Positions 38,607 through 50,600 of a stretch of DNA of 64,000 nt are shown piece after piece (position 1 is the stretch's first letter; each line of letters starts with the position of its first letter). This DNA is from Pogonophryne albipinna. Its lineage: Eukaryota > Chordata > Actinopteri > Perciformes > Artedidraconidae. The translations under genes and the position numbers were made by a program. The notes under the pieces were generated by a model that saw nothing but the letters and a program-made list of their open reading frames with translations, ran no database searches and had not been told where the DNA came from. Location of the stretch: contig CM053261.1 in assembly GCA_028583405.1 (NCBI GenBank), positions 9,987,459-10,051,458 of the forward strand, in the 5' to 3' direction.

Positions 38607-41600
38607 CTCCTCCTCTGGGCTCAGCTATGGCTACTCCTCCAGATTTCCCCCCCTCCCTCTCGGTCTGCAGCACCTCTTTGTGTCTCCGCTCCACAAACCC
38701 CACAGTGGTCCTCTGATTGCCGACCCCTGCAGAGAGAAACATCATTTGGTGAGGTTAAAAGAAAGTATTTTTTTACATGCCTAGAATGGCCTTTATCTCT
38801 CGGGGAAATAAAAGCACAAATAACAAAAACAAACAAATAAAACTTGCAAAATACATAAGGCCCACAAGAGGCTATCAGTTTCTTTTCTTATGTGATCATT
38901 AAATTCAATAATGTTTGTTTTGTTTGTTAGTCCTTAATCAATTTTGAAGGCATCCCTTCGGGGGTTAGGATAAGGTTAATTATTCACTCTTTTCTGACAT
39001 GTGATGCACATATTCTGACACCCCAGGATTAATTGATGTTTCTTCTTATCCTTTATTACTTATTTTTATACAAGTTTCTATTCGGATGGTTCAGCCATAA
39101 TTCTGTTAAGAGCAGTGTCTTCTTAAAGGTAAAAATGGTTCTAGTTTATATTAAGAAACATGTCAGGCTTTGCTGTGATTGACCACTAGAATGTGTCTTG
39201 ATTCGGTGGCAGCCACTTAATTGCACAATCATGCTACATACTGTACTACAGTATAAAACTGATTGCAGCCATTGTTCCCTTCTTCTCCTGCTGCAGGGAG
39301 AAGCCAGACACCTATCCTAAAATGCAACGTTATGTATGGAAGGAATATTGCTGTTATGCCCCAAGTGTAATGAGACCTCATTAACACATGTTTAAATTAG
39401 AAGTTGGACATGGCGTTTCATTTGGAGCATTTATCAGGGCTTGTGAGTGTGAGGCATACTGTAGGGGGTGGGGCTGTTCTTACAGGGGGCCCGGCTCTCT
39501 GTGGCTCTGGTCTCCTCCAGCTCTATCAGGGCCCTCATCATGGGCGTCAGGGCGGAGGACCCCTCCCTGGGGCCGGACTCCCGCTGACTCTGCTCCTGCT
39601 GCCTGTGCTGCTGCTGCAGAGACTGCTCACACTCCGGGGGGGACGCACACCTGCAGAACAAAAAAGAGTTGAATCCAGAGGTGGACAAAGTATCTTTACT
39701 TAAGTAGAAGCAGTAATACAACAGTGTAGAAATACTCTGTTCAAAGTCAAAGTTGTGCCTCCAAAATGTTACCATGGTTAAAGTATTTAAGTAACAGCAC
39801 CAAATACAAAGTATTAGTACTTATTCCCGCCTAAGGGCCCCCCAGAACAATATTCAGTATATTATATTATTGGATTCAAATGATGCATTGATGATCATCA
39901 CTTTAATGTTGCAGCGGGTAAAAGTGGAGCTAAAGCACTAAATGGTCAATAAAGTTGATCCTTTCAATTCATGATACATTTGTGCTGATTATATTTGTAA
40001 TATTAGTCTTAATAAGAAATAAATGAAGTGGAGTAAAAAGTGGGATAGAAAAGGGGGGTGGAAGTATAAAGGCAGGAAATGGAAATACCTTATTACGAAC
40101 ATCCTCCAAGTACCTCCAAATTGTACTTAAGTGCAGTTCTTGAGTAACGATGCTTAGCTAATGTCCACCACTGCTTAAATGTAGGAACCATGTTTAATAA
40201 CTTTGGTAGAAAAAACGCTAATACAATAAAAACCTACCTCCAGCTCCCCCCAACTGAAGAGCTCTCCACAGAGCTTCCAGTTCCCGATGATGGATCATTA
40301 AATGGATAATGTGACTTCTTGTGGATACTGGATTGGTTGTTTTGAAGGAATGGAGATTTCCTGCCGCTGTTCGGCTGTTCAGAAGGGGATTTCCTGCGCG
40401 TGACATCTGGTTCTGCCTTGCCTTTACTCGGGGACATCAGCAGGTCAGGATGGTGGAGGAGACTGTGGAAATGTAGAGGAAATTCAAATACAGGCACATA
40501 CAGCTCAAATGTATCCGTTTTTTCCTTCTTTCTTTCAGTTTGTATTCGTTAAATAGCTGTATTAGTTCTTGTTAAAAGGAAAGAAGGTCAGTAGAACTAG
40601 TTCCCCTCTAAGCTGTCTGTGCTTAATGAACACCAGTGGGAGAATAGGAGACAAACACATCTAACTATAGCCTACATAAAAGGTGTTGTTACTAGTATTG
40701 ACCACTTCAGCATCCAACCGGACACCACTGACATTTGCAGCAACATTTACATGTCCTTAAATATGCAGCAGCTGATTTATTAACATGTGTTTTGTTCAAT
40801 TGCAGGCTCTTGTATTGTGTTGCATCCCAGATGAATTATAATCTAAAAGCACACATTTCTCCCTTTAGGTTCCTACAGTATTTGTGTTATAGGCTGATAT
40901 ATAATCAGCCTATAACACCCACTGTAGTAATGCAACAAAAGAGATTGTCAGTACGTGCTTACCCAGCACCAGAAGGTTGTGTGTTATTGTGGGAAGAGTA
41001 TCGAGCTCTGGCCTGGTTCTCGTGCTCCAGCTGCTTCACCTGAGACTCCAGTTTGGAGATGACTCTGAGGGGGACAAGCGGAGATAAGACATGGTCACAA
41101 GAATTGAAGATGCAGAAAATTGGGAGACTTTCTCTAGACTACTTTTTAAAAGGGTATGCTAAAAAAATCTAACATTTATTATCAATAATAACATTTTATT
41201 TTTGAAACAAATTAAAGATAATTGAAGTGTAGTAACAAATGCATTTTTCAGGTATAAATAATTCATGGTGTTAAAGCATCCGGAGGTATTCTTTCTTGTG
41301 TCAATTAGACTCCCAAAAAAATATTTCTCCCTTTTCACAGAGGTAATAGGACCAAAAGCCGACCTTTATCCACACTTTGTCTCCTCTGGGTTTCTCATAC
41401 ATTCTCTCTGCTGTCATGATCCGGCTCTAATTTGCGTCTCCTGTGAGAGTCTGACAGGCCTTGCTAACAATCTTCTCCTGCAGCATTTGGCGCTCCATTA
41501 TGAGACTCCATCAGACCCTGAAGCTGGAAATGTTCTCGCATATCTTACTGGTTATTCCATTTTGAGCGCCTAATATCGACTTTGCTTTTTGACTGAAATG

Positions 41601-44600
41601 CCTGGAAGGATCTTCAGGTCACAACCCAATTTTATGCGTCTTTTCTGGGATATATCTTGGGATATATCTTGGGATATATCTTGGGATATATCTTGGGATA
41701 TATCTTGTCTCTAGAGTTGGCTAAATGTAAGAAGTTCTCATTAAAATGCTGTGCTGGTGACACATGTCTTTTGCATTTTATCTTAGATTTCTCTCGCATC
41801 CTTGGTACATTTAAAATATATCTTAATTTTCCAGATTTACTCCCTCTTGTTAAAAAAACCACATACATATCTCAATTTTTTTTCTTGCCTTTTCCCTCCA
41901 GGTTATTACTTTCAGTATTTAAGCCCTCCTATGACACCCATATTGATGTTCTGCGAGCTGTAGCTTGCTATCTGTCCCTGAATCGACTTGACACACTTCA
42001 TCGATGCAGAGTCCATGGCGCTGCCTCTATTGGTGCCAATTTGCAGGCAGAGCTGAAACTGCGATGGAAAGTTGCTGCGTAGTGTCAGCCGATGCTATTA
42101 TCTACTTTCGACAGCACAGAGACCATCATTAGACTTTATTGATTCATTCATTCTCTCGATCGCCCGGCTGTCTAACAACCTCCACTGCAGCTCTTTTACA
42201 AAACTGCTGGAGCCAGCCAATGACAACGTAATAGACCTGAAACTAATAGCCATACTACAGCTGCATGAAGCTCTTTGTTTGTGTCTGTGTTGTTTGTTTG
42301 TGTTTTTAACATTATTCAAAAACATCACTACATCTGCTCAAGACAAGATGTGTATTATACATTTGGGTAAGTCTTCAATCAGCAATAAAGAGAGCAACTT
42401 TATTTTCCAACTAGTCCTTTAAGGTCGTGAGCTTCAGAAAGCTACTACTAAAGTGATACAGTATTGTGAAGTAGTGTAGTGAGGTATTAAAAGCAATGGA
42501 AATAAATCTTTATTCTATTTTATGCTATATTTCAAAAAAGGTTCTTACCAACTCTGACTTCTAGTTCTTGTTATTAGGAACCACATTTGAATAGTAGGAG
42601 GCTCAATAAATGAAGGGTCTGTTGGGAAAATACTGAATGTACTCTTCTAATGTCAGAGTAGCACATGATAACAAAGGCCCAACTGTAGCGGTGTACGTAA
42701 CAGGATGTATGATTACCTAGAAGAAGAACATGATATGATAGCTATGGGACAACGATTAACGTGATGATTCAGCCCCTAGGGAGATAGACAAGCATGATCA
42801 TTTCTGACGTGGGCCTTAGCTCACTGAACAAAACATTGAATACTGCTTTGAACCGGTATTCCTGCATCTTGTGACTGTGATACTCCCTCTCTTGTAAATC
42901 AGCATGTGAAGGACACTATTCGGGGAACTAGTTGTATCATATGCCTGTATGTGATGACAACTTCCATTCTTGCAAGGATAATAAAAACATGTTCCCTGAT
43001 ATCGAAGCTCAAGCTGGTGACGAGTGAGATTTTTCTAACATGGTCACAAATTGAAACTGTTGGCAAAGAGAGCATCTTGTGACCCTTAATTAATAGAGCA
43101 AACTGTTTTTCAACTCCTATCATTTGATCCCTAATACCAAGAGTTGGTCAAAACCAGAAATAATACAGACAACTTAACATTTTAAAATTCATACAACATC
43201 TAAATCTAATTTCTTTATAAATGATCCACTCACCTCTTCAGGTCTGATATCTGATCGGTGGCATCGTCAAGTTTGTTCTCCGTTGCCACCAGGTTGCCCT
43301 GTAGAGATTGATTGTGATATTGTTTGTCACTGCTGAAATAATGCTTTCAATCAAGATCAAATGATCACAGAGAATGTATATCATCCGCTCCAGATTCATT
43401 ACCTTCAGTCCCTCGTGCTCCTTCACCAGTGAGTCATATTGTCCAAGCAGCTGAGAGACCAAACAACAGAAACACAAAGAACATCAGTGAGAATACTGAT
43501 TATTGTATATAATAAGGAGCAACTTTTTCTTGATGCAGGATCAACCTATTCCCTCCTGATATGTTACCTATTCTCAAGTCATTTGAAAGTACATCAACAA
43601 CACTTTATTTATATTACAAATAAATCATTACAAATAGTGGCAAGGTTCCAGTGAAAAGACGAACTTCAGATGTTAGCGAACAATAGTATATCAATGATAT
43701 TTGTCTCTTTCTCTCAGCTCAGACTCACATCCTGCAGCATGTTGGACTCCCTCTCCCTCCTCGTCTCCCTCTCCTCAGCCTCCCTGCAGGTTTTCAGCAG
43801 CTTCTCCTCCAGCTGCCGTACGTGGCTCTTCAGACGGGCTGCAGAGGCGTCCTTCTCTTTGCCCGAGCGTTTGCTTTCTTCCATTCGCTGCTGCAAGGAC
43901 TTCACGGTAGCAGCCGCGACAGCGTATCGCTCTGGCCATTCTGCCTGAAAACAGAGAGTCACATAGAAAATTAAGGAATGGGGTAATGGTTGGATTTTAG
44001 TTGAATGCATATGCTTAATATATCAATATTAGACATTGAGATAATTTGGCAGATATTTGTGTAACCAGATATAAAATGAAACTGTATTTGTGTCCAGGTT
44101 CAGGAGTGCTTAACTTAAGCTATTAATAATCCATCATCACTGAGCTTTATAGTAGATGACTTAATTAGGGTCCATGCCACTTTCCCCACTTGATTAATTA
44201 CAGGTTGTTTGCATACTTCAGAGACTTGCGTTTAATGATTTAAAGAGCCGTTTGAGGCACAAATCATATACAAATGTAAGAAAAAAAACATGCAGGAAAG
44301 TTTATTTTGACAAGTGTCATCCGTTAATTCAGGTTGTGTTTAATGAGTACGACATAAATTAAAATCTGACAGGTTTCCTTATTTTTTTTTTAATTGTGCT
44401 TATGAATGTAAATAAATGCATTAATAGCTTTTAGATCCTAATGACACTGTAAATCTGTCAAGAAAACTGACCATGTGAAGTTGCTCTGGGTTTTAGTCAT
44501 TTAAATAATAAATAATAAGATGTCCTTGCTGAAAGACAGTACCATTATAAATGAGTTTTCTAATCCCTAAAGAGATATCTGAGGATTGTTACCAGCTTCT

Positions 44601-47600
44601 TCTCCAGCAGGCTGTTTGTTGCATCGAGTTCTTGAACTCGACTGGTGGCCTCGGCCAGAGCTTTCTCCAGGTGCCTGCATCTGTTGATAAACAGAAAATC
44701 ACAATAGCACAGAGTTTAAAAATAAATGTGATGCTGGGGAAATGTGGGGCCCTTCATGTGTGTGTCTTGCAATCTAATGACCTTGATTATGAGTTATTTG
44801 CATCATAAAAATGAATCAGCACTAAGAAGATTTAATGTAAAATTGCATGTGGCATTTCTTCCTTTATATTCAACATGATTCAAATGTTACTTTCAGGAAT
44901 GTCCATGAATGCATCATATCAATGAAATGAATCAATGCACACCTGTCTGCGAGGGCCTGGTTGCTCCTCTCTAAATCCTGGGGCAGATCTCTGAGTTTCA
45001 GTTTGTCTCGCAGGATTTGAATCTCAGACTCGTAATACGCCTTCAGATCAGCCACGTGTCGAGAGTGCTTCTCTCTCAGGTTCTGCCGCAGTCTGGGGAG
45101 AAAAAAAGAAAAGAGAAGAAGATGAATGAACCCGTTGAGAGTCGATAGCTTCATTTGGACTCAAGGACATGAGTAATTAGGATGCTAACTACTTATTTTA
45201 ATGAAAAGAACTAAACATTTCTCAAGCCTTGCAGGTCCAGGGCCAGGCTAATGCTTTTTTCTTTTAAGTCCTTTCTCAGAACAGGTTACTTTTTAACTTT
45301 GTAAATGTTTTTTGACAAGGGCTCAAGGAAGGTAGTTATTGGATATCAAGCATGTGAACATCCCAGAAGAGCAGCAACTGTTTGTCGACTCATTGATTAT
45401 CAAATCCAGGGGGAAATGTATTACAAAGTATTTTATAATAATCATAATATATTATTGTTGAAGGAATATTTAGTGCAAACATTGCATAAAGTTACATTTT
45501 AAGGCTCTCCAAAATAGATAATTCCAGATTTGTTCTTTTATTTTATATCAGGACTGAAAAATGAGACTTAAAAAGACATCACCTTAACTTTGAGAAACGT
45601 GGGATGGACATTTATCCTTATTTAATAGACCAAACAATGAATCCAGAAGAATTATTAACAGCTTATTCGTTATGAAACAATGGTTAGTTGCAGCTCTACA
45701 TCCCAGTATGAACAAACACTGCAACCTGTTGTTGCAGCACTCACAGAGAAAGGACGACAGGATCCTCCAGTGATGAAGCTCTCTCCATGTGTGGAGGACG
45801 CAGAGAAGCACCGGCGGCAGAACGAGGCTTCAGGGTGCTGGTATGGGTGTTACTACCCTCCTCCTCGCTGGCTAAGGGGGCGCTGGTCCTGCACTGCTGG
45901 CTGGATGTGTGTGAGCAGGGCTGGGTCAGATCCTGGGAGGGGAACAGGACGGCCTGGGAAACGTTTCCCCACGGGTTCTGCTGATGAGAGGGGGAAGGCC
46001 CGGCAGCTGAAACACTGGAGGTGTCAGAGATGCAGTCTGTGTCTCCAGGGTTGGGACTGCCCACCACCATGCTGTCGGGGGTTACAGGGGTTCCTACTCT
46101 GGGGTACACGTGGGGCTGAGCGGCAAAGGAAGGGCTGCTGAAGTGAGAGGGCGAAGTGAAGCCAGACGTACGATCTGACTGCCGCTGGTTAGCAGCTGGG
46201 TCCAACACCTAAAGCAACAAAGTGTGGGTTAGTGAGAGACACAGTCAAGGAGTTTACTGATCACTGAAGCTGTGAGACGTACCTGTGGTGACGAAGGACT
46301 GGATGTTACAGAGCCTTCCCAGTCTGAACGTTTACCGTCTGTTCTTTGCTTGTTGTTATAGATCTCTTTGAGGGACAGACCAGGCTCCTGAGATGGGGTC
46401 TACAAGAAGAAATCAGATTTAGGGGGGGAGGCAGCTAGGTACTCAAAACCTTTACATATTGACCAAAATATCAAATTACGAAAAGGTATCTCTAATGTGT
46501 TTTTATACCTAGAAGAAAATCGCTATTTCATTGGTTTGCCAATCACCACCAGCGTTTTTCGTTAAATGCAACATATGATTGGCCCAATTTACTACTCATA
46601 ACACGACCCTTAATCAGACATGCACGTGTGCCCTGGGGCCTCATTTATAAACGTTGCGTACGCTCAAAAGATGGCGTACGCCAGTTTCTAAGCAATCTTT
46701 GCGATTTATAAAAAACAAACTTGACGGGAAAATGTGCACCATGCACACTCTGACCCATCCGTACGCGGTACGCACAAAAACGGGAGTGACGAGAAACTGC
46801 AACACCGTTGGCAGAAGGAAGAATGGAGAGAAATATGTGGAAATAATACCATAAATAAAATGTTACCTCTCATTTATCATATATGAAGAATTCATTTTCA
46901 CAAATTGATTAAAGCCAATCTTAAAATGATTAAACAAACGCCTGTTTGTGACTCCTCAGTGCACACAAAAACATAACTTGAGAAATAAATAAATACGGAA
47001 ATGTTATTGATCACCCGTCGATTATGTTCTCTTGTTAAGAAATGTATTCTCATAAATGATGCGGTAAACAGAAGGATAGAATTACTTTAAACTGACGCCG
47101 TTTTGCATTTCTATAGGTTGTATAGATACGAGCATGGTTTTATATACTATCATGTTTAATCATGTTTTATGCCGTTCGCCAATACTTGATAAGTCGCGCG
47201 TAAAACACAGGAGGTATGGAAACTAAGAACACCATGTGTGGTCTATTGTACAGCTAATATAACACAACACATACGTTTTATTTCCTTTAACTGGTGGATA
47301 TAGAGTTGCTGTGCACAGGCTGCAGTGGAGACGCTGCGCACAGCTGATCGACAAAGCTTTATAATGAGGCCCCAGGTGAATATTACATTTTACTCACAAG
47401 ACTAATGGAGGCCTCCTGCAGAAGGAGGTAAGCACCGCTGTCGAAGCTGTCGGGTAGAGGGTGATACAGTTCACTCTCATGCAAACGCCAATAAGTGAGC
47501 CCTGAGACAGAGGGAAGAAACAAGTCTGATTCAAGTATTTCTTTTTATTATTTTCTCATTTTTTGGCAGTGATGGCCATCTTAATATGGACCATTTTAAA

Positions 47601-50600
47601 AAGAGAAATCTAGTGTGATTCCACTTTTTCTTACTGTCTATGAATTACATAGCCACTATAAATGTATCAGCTAACAAGTTTTGTCTCTGTAGTAAAGCCT
47701 AATATAGCCTTCTGTTTATTCCACAAAAAGTATAGAGACTAGCTGTATTTATATGACTAGGCTTTCAGAGAATTTTTTTTGCTGTTTTAAAAGATTTACA
47801 TCTACAGTAAGAACTTAATGTATTTGGTGCTGAGAGCCACAGACCAAGTAATGAAGCCGAATTCATGGTTTACATTTTTTTCATGGGATTTGTTAACGAT
47901 AAGAGAAACATGTTTGTGAATTTCTTCAGGAAACAATAAAAAAAAAGGGAATTCATATTATTCCTCCAAATAAAGCCCTCAGTGGCACAACAGTGCCATC
48001 GTTCTGTCACTTGTGGTAATCACAACAAGGCTCCATCTTTAACACGTGTAATGTAATGTTATATCCTGTTTTGGTTCATTCTATCACATTCACACTGTCA
48101 GTGATTTTTTGACATGGGCCGAGCTTTGATGTTGTGTGTTTTGTCTGAGTCAGAGAATTGTTACCTGATGCCTCAGACAGCAGGCTGTCACTCCTCCTCA
48201 GGGGGAAAAAGCTGGACGACAGCCCAGACGATTGTTGCTGCTGAAACTGAGTAAAGATAAGTGGATTAGATTCAGCGGAGGGAAAGTAATCAGACCAGCT
48301 ACAACAAACACTACAGATGCAGGGCAGGGATTTTGTATCTGGTTCCACTTGTGAGTTGTACCTGCTCCTGGAAGTCTGAGCTCTCCAGAGGGATTTGTTT
48401 GTGGGCTTCTCTGTGCAGCTGCTCCTGGTACTCAAAGATTTGGGATGAAGCTTGTTCTGCTTTGCTCTTCTTGGGCCTGAGTTTCTGCCTCTGGGCCCAG
48501 GAGGTCAAACGCTGGCTGGTGCTGCCAATAGAAGAGGTTGTGTTTAGTATAGATATCATTTCTCAGTTTAAATGTTGCCTAAATCTAAACAGTGTTTATG
48601 TAGGTTCTATCAAGTTATATTTAGGACTTTTTAGTTATTTTCAATTCCAAAAAAGGAATGTTGTCACGCAAGCCAAAGTATGGGGATATAACAGACAACC
48701 CTTAAGGAAAATATGTGCAATATCTTGGTGTTGCGCATCATACAATATTCCTGGGTATAGGTTCCGGTGTATATTGATTTGTGTGCATGGGCGTCGCAGC
48801 CATTATATGAGGGTGGGACAAGTCCCCCCCCCACCTTTTAAAATGATTAGTTTAGACCCCCCCACTTTTACCATGTGGAAAGTCCGTGCATCGGTCTATC
48901 CACTCGCCGCTCTTTGTAGAGCGGTGTCAGTGATTCACTATCAAATCCATTCCACTTGCTTATTGTGAGAATGCCCAAATCAATGAAACTCCGTACCATG
49001 TTTTCACTGCTACTTTGCAGATTCTCAGTCGTACACATGTTGCGTGTTTTGCGTAGCGGTGTCTTTAGTTGTCAAATTATGCGCGCCACAGTTTCCCCGC
49101 TGCGAGGCTCCGGCGCTAACAGTTCACGAGCGTGCTCCACTAGCACCCGGATATAAGGCACTGTTATGAAAGAAGTGGAGGGAGAGTCATCTCCTGTCAG
49201 ACTGAGAGGCTGATAACTACAGCTCAGTGAGTTTAGATAGTTCACTTTAGTCCAAGTAGTGGGTCTCAAACGGTTTGGTAATCATTTATGTAAACAAGTA
49301 TTTCCAAGGCACACCTTTAAATGATCATTATAAAAAACAAGAGAATAACAGGTATGAAATAATTCCAACTCATACTATAGGACAGTAACACAAAAATACA
49401 GGTTAAAAGGGCAGTGATTTAAAAATATGCATAAAGAAAAAGTAAATCTGTTTACAGTTCTGTTTCACATGGGTGTTGTTGAGATGTATCCATAGATTTA
49501 GTCCCTAATTTTGCTCTCAAAGTGCAGCAGATTGATGCTTTTAACTTCAATATATAAAAAAATCATCTTCCCGGGGGAGCATGCCCCGGCCCGGACCCCC
49601 CTAGAGGAGGTGAGGTCCACCACCTGCCCACACCCCCTATCAAATTGTCCCAACCACATTGAGGATGCTTCATACGCCCATGTTTGTGTGTGTGTTCCTG
49701 AATGTTGACTAGTTTGATCCTATATATACAGAGAGGTTGGGTTCTGCTTCATCACCTGCATTCTCTCCAATGACAAAAATTAAAGGATATTAAAAGGCTT
49801 ATGTTTTCTTATATTATCGTAATTAATTCAAAGTCCTTATATACAAGAAAGAATATAACTATGCATTTTTAAAGATGGTTCTTACAACAAAAAAACGTCC
49901 AATACTGATGTTGCGCTAGATACAAATATTTAAAACAACCATACAAAACCCTTAAAGGCCTTTTTTTGAAGAGACTGAATTGAATGCTTTTAAAGACTTT
50001 TCAGTGTCTGTAAATATGATGTCGTACGAAGTTGTGGTTAGTCTGTCCAAAGAAAACCTCAACTTACCCAGAGTTGTTCTGCTGGTAGAGTGGTGGATTA
50101 GTTTCATCCACTCCGAGAGCCATCACATGAGTAAAATCCTGCTGACCCCCAATCAAAGTAGTCTCTGTGTATTCTATAAAGTTAAGGGACGAATGATGCT
50201 TGTCCCTCCCTTGAACACCGTCCTCATCTTCCCCCGGAGACCCTGCAGGTTCCAGAGCTGTGTCCCATGCAGACAGAGTCCCGTACCCGCTGCTGAGCAC
50301 TGTGGTCGCCCGCTCCCCCTCCTGGTTGGCGGTCTGTGATCTATGGAGTGGAGGTGAGGGGGAGCTAAAAGTGGTAAGGGCTGGGGCTGCCAGGCTGTTA
50401 TTGTCACTGGCCACATTTTTGGAGAATGTGCAGCCATTGGAGATGAGGGGGAAAATATAATCCTTTTTGTTTGGGGTAGTGTTGGTCATCGAAGTTAGAG
50501 AGAACTCTGTGTGTGGCTGGAGGCTGGCCTGGCGGTTCTGGAGCTGAACCAGAGCTTTGATTTCATCCTGAATCAACTGGGAAAAGAATATCATAGTTTA

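Noticed and set aside
38457..38840. Plus-strand ORF with a poly-Leu stretch
   Set aside because: It is the antisense of the GGA repeat in mphosph9 exon 19, where the minus strand is clearly coding.
41657..42422. Two plus-strand ORFs in an mphosph9 intron as an antisense gene
   Set aside because: The first starts in a 12-bp tandem repeat (GYIL repeats). Neither has splice partners or known domains, and base composition is intron-like.
50461..50514. Exon 5 segment as an independent dispersed repeat that became exonic
   Set aside because: The segment encodes residues in frame within a long continuous coding exon, and only one extra copy is seen in the window. Intron copy derived from the exon is the simpler direction, pending a genome search.
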